A stretch of 64,000 nucleotides of DNA, taken from Dendrobium chrysotoxum. Lineage: Eukaryota > Streptophyta > Magnoliopsida > Asparagales > Orchidaceae. The stretch spans positions 8,308,001 to 8,372,000 of the forward strand of contig CM034315.1 of NCBI GenBank assembly GCA_019925795.1, in the 5' to 3' direction. The position numbers and the translations under genes are program-made. Below the pieces are notes generated by a model. That model saw only the letters and a program-made list of their open reading frames with translations, was not told where the DNA came from and made no database searches. Of this stretch, positions 54,322 through 64,000 are shown in pieces (position 1 is the first letter of the stretch; each line of letters opens with the position of its first letter).

Positions 54322-54631
54322 GTATCACGTTTGTTTTTGAAATGTTTTTTTATACCATTCTTGTTTGTTTCATGCTTTTGTCGTCTTTTTTCAGATGTGT
54401 ATACAATCCTCACCGCTTTAAGCTTAGGCAGATTTAATTACAAGCGAGATTCCTCAAATTGGTGACTACTCATTTCTCTTTCAGTATTGTTTATGTTAAA
54501 AACTTCTTAGAAATTAAGTACAATTTTCTATTAAAAAATTATGGGCTTAAGAAAAAGTTCTAAAGTCCACTGTTTTGAGACTTTTAAGATAAAGTTTAAT
54601 TGAAAAGCATTTTTACTTAACTTTAGTTAAG

Positions 54632-55673
54632 AAAAGGAGTTCTAAGAGAAGTGCTATGGAGAGTTTTACATAAGAAAGGGGTTAATAATACTTATATTCA
54701 AGTCATTAAAGATATGTATTTAGGAGTTGTTACTTGTGTTCAAACACATGGTGCTTTGACCAAGTATTTTCCTATTTCTGTTGGATTACATCAAGGATCA
54801 GCCTTAAGCCCATATCTTTTTGCTTTAGTCATGGATGTTCTCACTAGACATTTGCAAGAGGTTGTGCCTTGGTGTATGCTTGTTGCTGATGATATTCTTC
54901 TTGTTGATAAGACTAGAGAGGGAGTTGAAGCTAAACTTAAATTATGGAGGTCAACCTTAGAGTCTAAAGGCTTTTGTTTGAGTAGATCTAAAACTGAATA
55001 TATGGAGTGTAATTTTAGTAATAATAGATCTAGTTGGAGGATTGTGACTTTGGGTGATCAAGTCAGTAATAAGAGCATACATTTTAGATATCTTAGGTAT
55101 ATTGTTTAGAGTGATGGTGAAATAGATGGGGATATTATTATTAGAATTCAAATTGGATGGTTGAAGTGGAGGAATGCATTGAGCTTGTTGTGTGATAGAA
55201 AAGTCCCTCTCAAACTTAAGGGAAAATTCTATAGGATGGTTGTGAGACCTACAATGCTTTATGGTGTAGAATGTTGGCCATTAAAAGAGAAGCATAATAT
55301 TAAGTTAAGTGTTGCAGAGATGAGGATGCTCAGGTGGATGAGTAGTTTTACTCTTAAAGACATGATATGAAATGAGCATATACGTGAAAATGTTGGAGTA
55401 GCTCCAGTGGAAGATAAGATTAGAGAGTCGCCTTAGATGATTTGGTCACATAAAACGGCGGCCTTCCGATGACTTGGTTAGGAAAGTAGATGTATTAGAT
55501 TTGATGTTAAGAAAGGTAGAGGTAGACCTAAAAAGATTTGGTTAGAAAATATTAGAAATGACCTTTCTTTATTAGATTTAGATGAGAATATGACCCTTTA
55601 CAGGACATAATGGAGAAAAATGATTCATGTAGCCGACCCCATATAGTGGGATAAAGGTTTGTTGTTGTTGTTG
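54632..55673 (+). mobile_element. RTE-type LINE, second copy, 5'-truncated, with 11-bp target-site duplication
   Basis: TTTAGTTAAGA lies at 54621-54631 and again at 55674-55684. The body starts inside the RT domain, at a point matching residue ~128 of the copy at 37.6-39.0 kb. It ends in GTGGGATAAAGG and GTTGTTGTTGTTG. It is in sense orientation to SWEETIE, opposite to the first copy. Confidence 0.93.
54651..55604 (+). pseudogene. RTE LINE reverse transcriptase, truncated and decayed
   Basis: The frame reads MLWRVLHKKGVNNTYIQVI, then SVGLHQGSALSPYLFALVMD, and VADD in place of the catalytic FADD. It reaches a TAG at 55108 and resumes with WLKWRNAL and RMVVRPTMLYGVECWPLK to a TGA at 55368. It then shows frameshifts around RRPSDDLVRK. 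The N-terminal third of the RT and the endonuclease are missing. It is more degraded than the copy at 37.6 kb, so older or from a different source element. Confidence 0.88.
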
Positions 55674-55684
55674 TTTAGTTAAGA

Positions 55685-56741
55685 TAAGGAAATTCAATTT
55701 TAATAAAACATGTTGACTTTGTTTGGCTAGTTTAGGAACTTAAATATAAGTGCTCATGCCAGTTCCTTGATTCAACAATAGAATAGTGACTTCCTCTGAT
55801 CGTGCATGAGTTCTGAAAGAAAAACCAAACATGACTCTGTTCTCTATTTTCTCACCTATATCTTATGATTTTTCATTGCATGATTCATGAGAATATACTG
55901 CTTATTTCATTGTGGTATTTGTCCTCTTCAAATTTCCAGTCCACAATTTCATTTCAGGAACCTATTAAAATTCAGTTTTCTCCCAGAAGATCTTCTGTCC
56001 CTGATTCCCTTCCTACTATAAATTAGGGTATGATTCTTGGTTTTCCATCTTCCAAGGTTCAAGATTAAGCTATGTGTCTTACAAGAAGCAATCTGTTCCA
56101 AGGTTAAAGTTTAAGCCATTACTTGATTAAATCTGCAGATTTCCCATCTATCTCTCTTTCCAAATCCGCACCTGCTGAACCTCTTGGTGTGATTCAGCTG
56201 CCTTTGATTTTGGTAATTCAAAGAGGCAATCAATGAAGGTTTATTATTGGGCTCCAATTTGGAAACTGCTGCTGTGAAAGATTTGGTCTTAATGGCTCAA
56301 TATCTTCGAGTTAATGCTATTGATGTGCTTTTCTCAGCTACCCCTTTTCCTTCTTGGAGCAAAGCAAATTGTGGAAAGCTTAACTCTTTCTTTATTCCTA
56401 TAGCTGTGCCTATTTCTACCGATTCTCAACAGGTTAATAATATCCCCATATTTTCTTCTATTTAAATCTCTTATGATAGTGTGTAACTCTATATGTGATC
56501 CATAAGCCATCTGATTGAATATGATGATAACGATGGAAGCCAATATGGAGTTTCATGAGAAATTGGCTCACAGCACCATCCATCCCCCATTTTGCCAAAA
56601 GAACCGTGTTAATACGTCCAAAATGCAAAGTAGCTCAAGAATGCCCCTTCATATTTGTATGGTTGTGACTCAAAGAAAAGTTTTAGGGCACACGAGGAAA
56701 AATATTTATGAGTTCGCACACATATGCATGTTTAAAAGGAA

Positions 56742-56743
<2 letters not shown>
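55685..56743 (+). other. Intron sequence with one unassigned open frame
   Basis: A 72-codon frame at 56247-56465 reads LETAAVKDLVLMAQYLRVNA and SATPFPSWSKANCGKLNSFF. It is preceded by acceptor-like TCTGCAG (56135-56141) and followed by CAGGTTAATAAT. It looks protein-like but I do not recognise it. It does not match the SWEETIE residues expected after exon f. It may be a captured gene fragment. Confidence 0.3.

Positions 56744-56821
<78 letters not shown>
56744..56821. repeat. (TA)n microsatellite, ~39 units
   Basis: About 78 bp of uninterrupted TA dinucleotide. It could form a cruciform, and its length in an assembly is unreliable. Confidence 0.95.
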
Positions 56822-56824
<3 letters not shown>

Positions 56825-57690
56825 AATGTTATAATAAAAATGGTATGAGTGCAACAAAAACAATTCCTAGAATTGCCGTACTACAATGAAAAATACAGGA
56901 GCAAATACATCACGCATGAGGCTAAAGGATGACATGACCAATAGTATGCGAAAACAAAGGTGATGAAGTGCTCATTTGGACCGCCTTATTTGAAGCCCGG
57001 TGAAAATTGGAGAATGACAGTATTTTTTTTTTATTAATGGTAAATAATATTTGAAATCTTTGATTCACCAAAACATCATCCCTTATAATGCACCCATCAG
57101 AATTGCCATTATATGAGATGGGAATTGCTATAATATTGCCTGCCTAAGATAAGAAGCTATATCTATAGAGTTAGCAAGGGCAGGCACAAGAGTCTTAGGA
57201 TTTTGAGGAAAGTCAATATGGTCCAAATTCTAAGAGCAAATTTGAATTGATGGTGGAGGAGTAACAAAGGAGTAGGAAAGGACTGAACTTTTGAATGTCC
57301 CTTTTACACTGAATGTTTTGATTTTCTCAGATCTGGATGAACCTTGAAATAATCAGAGGAATCGTGCCCAAAAAGTTTACAAAAATTCTTAAGGCAGACA
57401 TTTTGGAATAATGAAGAAAAGATCTGGTTTAGAATTTTAAATGATGGATGCCCTTACTGATAATGATGAGTCTAAATATTATCTTTATTGAATTAATAAA
57501 CATATAGGAGGGAGTAGGTATTGCTCATGATTGCTACAATTATTTTGCTTTCAAGTAGGTATAGCTCATCATGTTCTGTAGCTTGCCCAATTGTATTTTC
57601 TGTTGTTAGATTCTAAAAAATATAATGATTTGCAAAGAATAGCACCCGAAAATTTTGATCATTAGTTATTTTATGAATAAATAAAAGATA
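56822..57690. other. Intron sequence, nothing recognised
   Basis: No supported gene or repeat border. Confidence 0.35.
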
Positions 57691-57699
57691 CAACAATGT

Positions 57700-60302
57700 G
57701 ATATGCCTTGGAGAAAAAATAGCAAACACACAATGGAAAAAATTGCATAAATATGAATATAGATGGCGGATTTTTATTATAACTTCAATCAAAAAGAAAG
57801 ATATAAGCGATCTACAATTCGAGAGGTAGATCGACTCTCCCAAACTACATCAGCTCTCACATAAAATTGTTCATACAAACATAACATAAATCCTACTACT
57901 TATAGCAAACAATAAAAAAGTACAACCAGGCTGTTACAAAGGACAACAAAAAGCACCTCGCCCCAACAAAACAACCCAGGGGAGGAGAATACAAATCAGA
58001 GTACATCTAGACAGCCACAAAAAATAGAAACCAAAACAAAGAACCATTAAGCGAAGCGGTGGAAGCCGCCAAATGATTGCATTGAACTGACGGAGGAATG
58101 GGGAGTAGACCACGCCGGAGCGGGGGGACACCAAACAAGGGAAAAAGATAGCTGAAACAGCTGGTTGGTGACCTAGTTCCCCAACAATGGGACTGCCGGT
58201 CTCGTGTGTTCAATGCAATCAAGGGGAGGAGGTCCCACATCAGTCACTTAAGGGGACAGGGTCTTCGCCCAAATCATCCGAGGGAGCTTTCCAACGCTTG
58301 CGAGAAGTAGCGAAAATCGGTCTGAGTTCAAGAAGCTCCTTTTGCGCTTTAGAAAGCTTGGGTTGTTGCTTGCGGAGGTTGAGAACCTTATCGATGGGGG
58401 CTTCTGGAGCTTTCTGTTTCTCCACCGAGAACGTGACAGTAGGGGGAGAGGGCGATGAAGCAACAGCTCAAGCCTTGGATGCCAACATTTTCTTCTTATG
58501 TGGTTTACGCTTGACGATGTTCCATTCCCCCAGAACATCTTCTTTCAGGGGCTGGCAGAGACCAGGCAGCGCTGCAGGATGGGATGGGGCCCGATTGGGG
58601 GGGGGGGGGGGGGGGGTTCTCACGGGAGCCAGACGGACTAAGCAGAGCTGGGTTGAGAAGGCATACCCTGGGAAGGCCCAACCGGAGCAGAAGGACACCG
58701 ATCCACAATGTGTCTAATATGACCGTAGGAGAAACAGAAGGTTGAAGTCCCTCGTACTCAATTTTCTAAAAAACGGCCTTGCAGGCCTTGAATCCAGATG
58801 CTGAGAAGAAGAGGCTTGGAAAGGTCCAGCTGGATACACAATCTAGCAAAAGAGAGTCCAGTCCATCTAGAGAGGTTCACCAATGAAGTTAGCCATCCTT
58901 GTGAGGTTAGTCATGTCCCAGTACATCAGGGGGAGTTAGGGGAGGTGTACCCATACAGGGGAGTGAAGCCTGTAAAGAGAGTCCAGTGTAAAGTTCGGCG
59001 TCCAACGGTCCATGCCAATGAGGCTGCCAGTCACAAACTAGGGACCGCCTTGAAGAACTGCGTCTCTGACCTCTGACGTCTGGAAAATGCAAATGAACGA
59101 GATTGGTCCAGTAGAGATGACTTGGAACTCACCATAGTGGTACTATAGGCGCTTCAAGTCACTAGTGAGGAAGGTGAAGTGCACTCTTTTGCCAATCAGC
59201 TTCGCCACCAATCCCCTTTTGAGCTTTGCTACATTATCCTGGACGGCCTCCGGGGCGAGGACCATTGAAATGCCATCAGGGGCCGTGAACGCTTCCTTGT
59301 CGATTTTGTTCATCGGGAGATAAGGAATTTTGCTCCAGGCGAAGGGGCCAGTGGATACTGTCCATGGGGGAAGTGGAGTAGGGTCTTGGGAGGTGCTCGT
59401 CCCGTCTGGAATGGCTTGGCCTTTAGGGGAATAACCGCATGCAGCAGGCGTGCTTGCAGCAGGAGCAGGGGGGAAAGAGGCGGCGGGAGGAGTGGCACAC
59501 AGCTGTCTAGAGCCTTCGCCATCCCCCGCGGAAGGCGGGGCTGAAGGAGGCCTATGGGTGTGGAACTCACCCGCCAACTCAGTGTTCGGGCCGCTAGAGG
59601 AAGTTGATGAGTTGTGCATCTCAACCCAACGAGAGGACCCATCGTCGCTATCAGAGAGCATGGCGTGCGGGCCATTGGAATTGGTGTTGGTGTGGTTAGA
59701 GCTGTTGGAGGATGAATCCATCGACTCATCAGTCGGCGATGGTGCAAGAATGCAAGCGTTGCGAGGAGGCGAAGAGTCGAACATCGAGGAAGACGGAAGT
59801 TGGGCCGATGCCATCACAGGGTTTGGAGGGAAAGTGGTCCCGACGGGAGGAAGGTAGGCGTCTTTAACGGACGGGTAAGTGCACCTAGTTGGGTTGGCGG
59901 GTTTGTCCACAGGTTGAGCCGACCCATGCACAGTGGTTGGCGAGTTCGAGACGGACGACGGGTTGAACCCGGGTTGCTGGGTAGGCGGGAACCAGATTCG
60001 CCGGACAGCAGCGCCAAAGAAGACTGGCATTGTTGCATTGCCGCTCGTTGGTCGTCCGATGACTATCGATGCAAAATCGCATCACAGGCGGCTGCTCTAC
60101 TCTGCGTTAGTGCCTGGTTCGTGGCCTCAACAATCTCGCTCCAGCTAGGTAGAGACATGGACTCCCACGTCGCCGGTTCCCGACGGCCAACCTCAGCCCG
60201 CACATCTGCGAGTTCCTGCTACAACATCCCCTTCCTACCTACCTTCCGACCTTTCCCACGACCGAAGTGAGGAGGTGACCAAGAGCCACCTCCCCTCGTC
60301 AT
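57700..60302 (-). mobile_element. L1-type LINE remnant: ORF1 and 3' UTR, ORF2 missing
   Basis: On the minus strand an ORF1 begins with ATG at 60302-60300 (MTRGGGSWSPPHFGRGKG, stop shortly after). It continues through 59143 and 58700, then passes into a 3'-UTR-like stretch (57780-58180). That stretch has GTTGTCCTTTGTAACAGCC, ACTTTTTTATTGTTTGC and TAATAAAAATCCGCC. A full plant L1 would have ~4 kb of ORF2 (endonuclease and RT) in between, and none is present. The ATG abuts the LTR that starts at 60301. Confidence 0.65.
58690..60302 (-). pseudogene. L1 ORF1 (DUF4283-type nucleic-acid-binding protein with zinc knuckle), broken
   Basis: The best frame (60030-59143) has a proline/serine-rich N-terminal part, then VQDNVAKLKRGLVAKLIGKR and VHFTFLTSDLKRL, followed after a stop by YHYGEFQVISTGPISFICIF. 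This is the DUF4283 domain of plant LINE ORF1. Further down, in other frames, are VCDWQPHWHGPLD and a zinc knuckle, CFSYGHIRHIVDRC, in which the second Cys is Tyr. Multiple stops and frameshifts and a G run at 58597-58616 break it. It is non-functional. Confidence 0.7.
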
Positions 60303-61266
60303 TTTCTAGATTGTAATTTTGGTGAGCTTCTATGTCCTCTACTAAAATTCAGCTCATTAATGCTAAGCTGCTACTTCTTCAGCTCATAATTTGAAATTAA
60401 TTGGGTTTATTCCCTTCCCCCCCCCCCCCCCCCCCCCTCTAATGGCCCTTTGGTTTCCCACTTGGCTCCTCTTTCCATGGTTGTCCTTCCCCCTTTCCTT
60501 GGCTCTTCGGTTTCCTCCCTGGCTCCCCCTTCATGTGATTGGTTCCTTCCCCCTTTTTGGTTGTCTGTTCCAGTTCCCCTTGGCTGCCTATTCCGGTTTC
60601 CCTGGCCATCCGTTCCTTCCCCCTTGGCTGCATGTTCTGGTTCCCTGTGGTGTCCGTTCCTTCCCCCCTTGTGGCTGCCTTTTCTGATTTTCTGTGGCTG
60701 TTCGGGTGCTGTTCTGGACTGCCTGCTAGCCTTCTATTTCCCTAATTGGCTGGAGGATATTTGGGGCTGTTTGGCTGCCTCTTTTTATCTATAAATATGT
60801 GATTTTTTTAGGTTTTAAAATAAGAGATAATGAAGTAATATTTGGAATAAAAACCTGAAGGTTTTTCTTGGAAAAGCTTGCGAGCTTGTTCCATTTCTCT
60901 TCTTCTTCTTGGAAAGCTTGCGAGCTTGTCCTCTCTTCGATTTCGTCTTGGACTTCTTACCTATTTCTTCTCTCCGCAAGTGTCTACCTCAAATGTATGT
61001 TTCTTCTCAATGATTGCAAGCTCCTTTAGGTGTTGTTTTAAGTTTTAAGCTATATGAAAGTTGTATTGTCCTTCGTGTTAAAAGTTTAAGTGTTGTATTG
61101 GCTTATTATAAAGGTGTTTATGTTATGTTATGGAAAGTGTTTGTATGTGTTATTTTTATGAGTTTTGTGGTCTCCAATGTGTTATGGAGACCTAGTATCT
61201 TTTTTTAGTTTTCTTTTTGTGACCAAGGGTTCTTCCTATTAGTTTAGGAAACTTTTGGTTGCATCA
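60301..61266 (+). repeat. 5' LTR (first 7 bp missing)
   Basis: It starts ATTTTCTAGATTGTAATTTT, with a ~20-C run near 60418-60437, repeated GGTTTCC/CTTCCCCC words, a TATA-like CTATAAATATG near 60789 and GGAAAAGCTTGCGAGCTTGT. It ends GGTTGCATCA. Confidence 0.85.
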
Positions 61267-61269
61267 ATT

Positions 61270-61288
61270 TGGTATCAGAGCCTAGATT
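61270..61288 (+). promoter_or_regulatory. Primer-binding site, initiator tRNA-Met
   Basis: TTGGTATCAGAGCCTAGAT lies 3 bp after the LTR. It contains the full TGGTATCAGAGCC motif. Confidence 0.9.
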
Positions 61289-61358
61289 AGTATATCCTAG
61301 GTTTCATTTGAGTCTTCTTTTTTTTAGTATTTAGAAAAATGGAAAATAGATAATTATT

Positions 61359-61661
61359 ATGCCAGTGGTGGATGAAAATCTGCCAGAAGATTCTGAAGTC
61401 CCAATTCCAATGGATAGATGGATTCCTTCAGAGGGAAGTTCAACCGATCCACTACATAATGAATTATACAAACTTCAAATGAAAATGCATTTATGTACGG
61501 AAAAATATTTGAAGAAAAAGAAACTTCTGTAAGAACAATTCAAACAAGAACGAGAGATGATAATAAAGAAATATGAGGACAAGATTCAAGAGCTAGATAC
61601 GGCGCCTTCATCTCGTCAGAAAAATCTACAACAATCTCATCAGGAGATGAGCAATTCGTGA
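61359..61661 (+). pseudogene. Unrecognised ~100-codon reading frame filling the internal region
   Basis: ATG at 61359 opens MPVVDENLPEDSEVPIPMDR, then WIPSEGSSTDPLHNELYKLQ and MKMHLCTEKYLKKKKLL. A single TAA follows at 61530. The same frame then continues EQFKQEREMIIKKYEDKIQE and LDTAPSSRQKNLQQSHQEMS to a TGA that is the first codon of the right LTR. The second half is Lys/Glu-rich with coiled-coil character. It is not a gag, protease or pol that I recognise. It has the look of a once-translated protein: acidic head, charged helical tail, one stop. It could be the truncated start of a gag-like leader protein. Confidence 0.45.
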
Positions 61662-62624
61662 GCCTATTTTCTAGATTGTAATTTTGGTGAGCTTCTGTGT
61701 CCTCTACTAAAATTCAGCTTATTAATGCTAATCTACTACTTCTTCAGCTCATAATTTGAAATTAATTGGGTTGGTTCCCCCCCCCCCCCCCCTCTCCTAA
61801 TGGCCCTTTGGTTTCCCACTTGGCTCCCCTTTCCATGGCCGTCCTTCCCCCTTTCCTTGGCCCTTCGGTTTCCTCCTTGGCTCCCCCTTCCGTGGCTGGT
61901 TCCTTCCCCCTTTTTGGTTGTCTGTTCCAGTTCCCCTTGGCTACCTGTTTCGGTTCCCCTGGCCATCTGTTCCTTCCCCTTTGGCTGCCTGTTTTGGTTC
62001 TCTGTGGTGTTTGTTCCTTCCCCCCTTGTGGCTTCCTTTTCCGATTTTTTGTGGCTGTTCGGGTGCTGTTCTGGATTGCCTGCTGGCCTTCTGTTTCCCT
62101 GATTGGTTGGAGGATATTTGGGGCTGTTTGGCTGCCTCTTTTTATCTATAAATATGTGATGTTTTAAGGTTTTAAAATAAGAGATAAATGAAATAATTTT
62201 TGGAATAAAAACCTAAGGGTTTTTCTTAGAAAAGCTTGCGAGTTTGTTCCATTTCTCTTCTTCTTCTTGGAAAGCTTGCGGGCTTGTCCTCTCTTCGATT
62301 TCGTCTCGGACTTCTTACCTCTTTCTTCTCTCCGCAAGTGTCCACCTCAAATGTATCTTTCTTCTCAATGATTGCAAGCTCCTTTAGGTGTTGTTTTAAG
62401 TTTTAAGCTATATGAAAGTTGTATCATCCTTCGTGTTAAAAGTTTAAGTGTTGTATTGGCTTATTATAAAGGTGTTTATGTTATGTTATGGAAAGTGTTT
62501 GTATGTGTTGTTTTTATGAGTTTTGTGGTCTTCAATGTGTTATGGAGACCTAGTATCTTTTTTTAGTTTTCTTTTTGTGACCAAGGGTTCTTTCTATTAG
62601 TTTAGAAAACTTTTGGTTGTATCA
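61659..62624 (+). repeat. 3' LTR (966 bp)
   Basis: It starts TGAGCCTATTTTCTAG and ends TTTTGGTTGTATCA, then CCGGCACAGTGG of the gypsy fragment. A C run lies at 61779-61792. Otherwise it is as the 5' LTR. Confidence 0.85.
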
Positions 62625-64000
62625 CCGGCACAGTGGTCATGGCCTTCTTCAATCTCTCAAAAGTTGTTGTGGCCATCTCCCTCCACAAGAAAACATCCTT
62701 CTTCAACTGTTCAGTCAGTGGCCATGTGATAGTGCTATAGCCCTTCACGAACCTCCTGTAGCAGCTAATCAGCCCTAGAAATCCTCTCAGCTCCCTGAGA
62801 TTCTTGGGTAGTGGCCATCTCAACATAGCCTCAATTTTGGCCTAATCCGCGGCTACACTCTCCTGAGAGACTATATGTCCCAAGTACTCCACACTGGCCT
62901 GGGCAAAATAACATTTCTTCAGATTAGCCCTCAGCTGATGCTCCTGTAACACCTCTAAAACCTTCCTTAAGTGCTCCCAATGCTCCCCATCTGACCTACT
63001 GTAAACCAGAATATCATCAAAAAATACAAGCACAAATCGCCTGAGATAGAGTTGAAAAATCTTGTTCATGAGGGATTGGAAAGTGGTTGGGGCATTAGTG
63101 AGGCCAGAAGGCATCACTAGGAACTCATAATGCCTCTCATGAGTTTTGAAAGCAGTCTTCGGCACATCCTCCCTTTTCATTCTGATCTGATGGTACCCTG
63201 ACTTCAAATTTATCTTGGTGAAGATAGCTGTCCCACTCTGCTCATCAAACAGCTCATCTATCACTAGGATAGAAAACTTGTCTAGCACAATTTCCTTATT
63301 CACTATCCTATAGTCCACACAGAACCTCCAACTCCCATCCTTTTTCTTAAGCAGTAACACTGGGCTAGAAAAAGGACTCACATCGGGCCTTATAATCCCT
63401 GCTTTCAGCATCTCTCTGATCAACTTTTCAATTTCATCATTCTAAAATTAAGGATAGTGGTAGGGCCTGACACTGATGGGTGACACACCTTCCCTCAAGA
63501 TGATAGCATGCTCCTGCTCCTGCTCCCTTGGCTATGGCAATTCCTAAGGTGGCTGAAAAACCTCATTGAATTGTTGAATCAATAGTTGTACTGAAAGAGG
63601 GATGCCCCCACCCTGCTCCAATCTGATTCCCTCTAGCCTCTGTAGCTCTACTAGATAACATTCCCTCACCTTCTATATGCTCCTCACCATGGTTTTAAGT
63701 GATACCATGGCTTTAGAGAGCCCTGCATCTCCCCTTATCACTACCCTTCTCCCTTCCACCACCAGCTTCATCATCAATGCTCCCCAGTTGACCTTGGTGT
63801 TCCCCAAGGTCTGTAGCCAGTTCATCCCCAGGATAACAAATCAGTGCTCCCTAACTCCAATGGGAGAAAATTCTCCCTCACCTGGACCCCTGTATGGTCA
63901 GCACTACTCCCCGACAGATCCCCTAGCCCGTCTCCACCTTCCCTGTACCCATCATCACTTCATAACACCCTGTATCCACCAATGTCACCCCCAATTGGTC
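62625..64000 (-). pseudogene. Ty3/gypsy pol fragment (protease end, RT, start of RNase H), continues beyond the window
   Basis: Minus strand from the right: a decayed protease/leader part with many stops (63430-64000), then HAIILREGVSPISVRPYHYP. The RT at 62842-63423 reads MLKAGIIRPDVSPFSSPVLL, KKKDGSWRFCVDYRIVNK, KSGYHQIRMKREDVPKTAF and TNAPTTFQSLMNKIF. The catalytic FFDD is intact in VLVFFDDILVYSR. After a TAG near 62840 it goes on with AKIEAMLRWPLPKNLRELRG and FLGLISCYRRFVKGYS, then stops at TTVPV where the LTR begins. The RT core has no internal stop, so it is younger than the 3.5-4.4 kb fragment. Confidence 0.88.

Larger units (their letters stand above)
60301..62624 (+). mobile_element. 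LTR-LTR element with a 392-bp internal region
   Basis: Two LTRs in the same orientation (60301-61266 and 61659-62624) surround 61267-61658. The internal region has a tRNA-iMet primer-binding site at its left end and a purine-rich AGGAGATGAG before the right LTR. The LTRs are close to identical and end in the ATCA type seen in the solo LTR at 23.8 kb. The left LTR lacks the first ~7 bp (TGAGCCT). The flanks (L1 ORF1 on the left, gypsy pol on the right) do not share a target duplication, so the element's left flank has been rearranged. Confidence 0.8.
54322..64000 (+). other. SWEETIE: SWEETIE intron 6, continues beyond the window (at least 9,679 bp)
   Basis: The intron begins at the GT after exon f. 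I found no further SWEETIE-like exon up to 64000. It holds a LINE with target duplications, a TA microsatellite, an L1 remnant, an LTR pair and a gypsy pol fragment. Confidence 0.7.

Noticed and set aside
54360..54465. Open frame VYTILTALSLGRFNYKRD after exon f as the next SWEETIE exon
   Set aside because: It is preceded by CAG and followed by a GT further on, but the residues do not resemble the family sequence after the PSRW motif.
61014..61208. 64-codon frame repeated at 62372-62566
   Set aside because: Same explanation: the two LTRs of one element.

Overview
This window is nuclear DNA from a flowering plant. The evidence is GT-AG introns, plant lineages of LTR retrotransposons, RTE-type and L1-type LINEs, and a plant HEAT-repeat protein gene. 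I cannot name the species. It contains no complete ordinary gene. One host gene runs through it on the + strand: the plant HEATR5/Laa1-type protein known in Arabidopsis as SWEETIE. Six consecutive coding exons are visible (169-318, 412-461, 618-717, 839-895, 25661-25725, 54228-54321). They join in frame into 172 codons. Four sit within the first 0.9 kb. The fifth and sixth are isolated by introns of 24,765 and 28,502 bp, and a further intron of at least 9.7 kb runs off the right edge.

Almost everything else is transposable-element material inside these introns. Intron 4 (896-25660) holds a decayed Ty3/gypsy pol fragment (3.5-4.4 kb), a terminal-inverted-repeat element (5.3-6.4 kb), and remnants of very long LTRs of TAT/Ogre type. 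Those remnants carry ~60-bp minisatellites and, at 15.58 kb, a tRNA-Arg-type primer-binding site. A solo LTR with a perfect 5-bp target duplication (23821-24808) is nested in one of them.

Intron 5 (25726-54227) is the best resolved. It holds: an LTR element with only 75 bp between its LTRs and intact target duplications (26340-29401); a 5'-truncated RTE LINE with an open reverse transcriptase frame and a 10-bp target duplication (37613-38990); a full-length LTR retrotransposon (40585-47307) with gag, protease and a chromodomain but no reverse transcriptase, RNase H or integrase core; a related solo LTR (49810-51616); and two inverted-repeat structures (51.6-52.0 and 53.7-54.0 kb).

The following intron (54322 onward) holds a second RTE LINE with an 11-bp target duplication, a long TA microsatellite, an L1 remnant lacking ORF2, an LTR pair around a 392-bp internal region, and a Ty3/gypsy pol fragment running off the edge.

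Two themes connect the parts. The host gene must splice across introns made of heterochromatin-type repeats, some of them carrying their own promoters, splice sites and poly(A) signals. Many of the LTR elements are non-autonomous: they keep LTRs, primer-binding site and polypurine tract but have lost the enzymes, and three of them share TGATG...CATCA-type termini and LTR sequence. All boundaries were read by eye. Divergence, insertion ages and family names need alignment.
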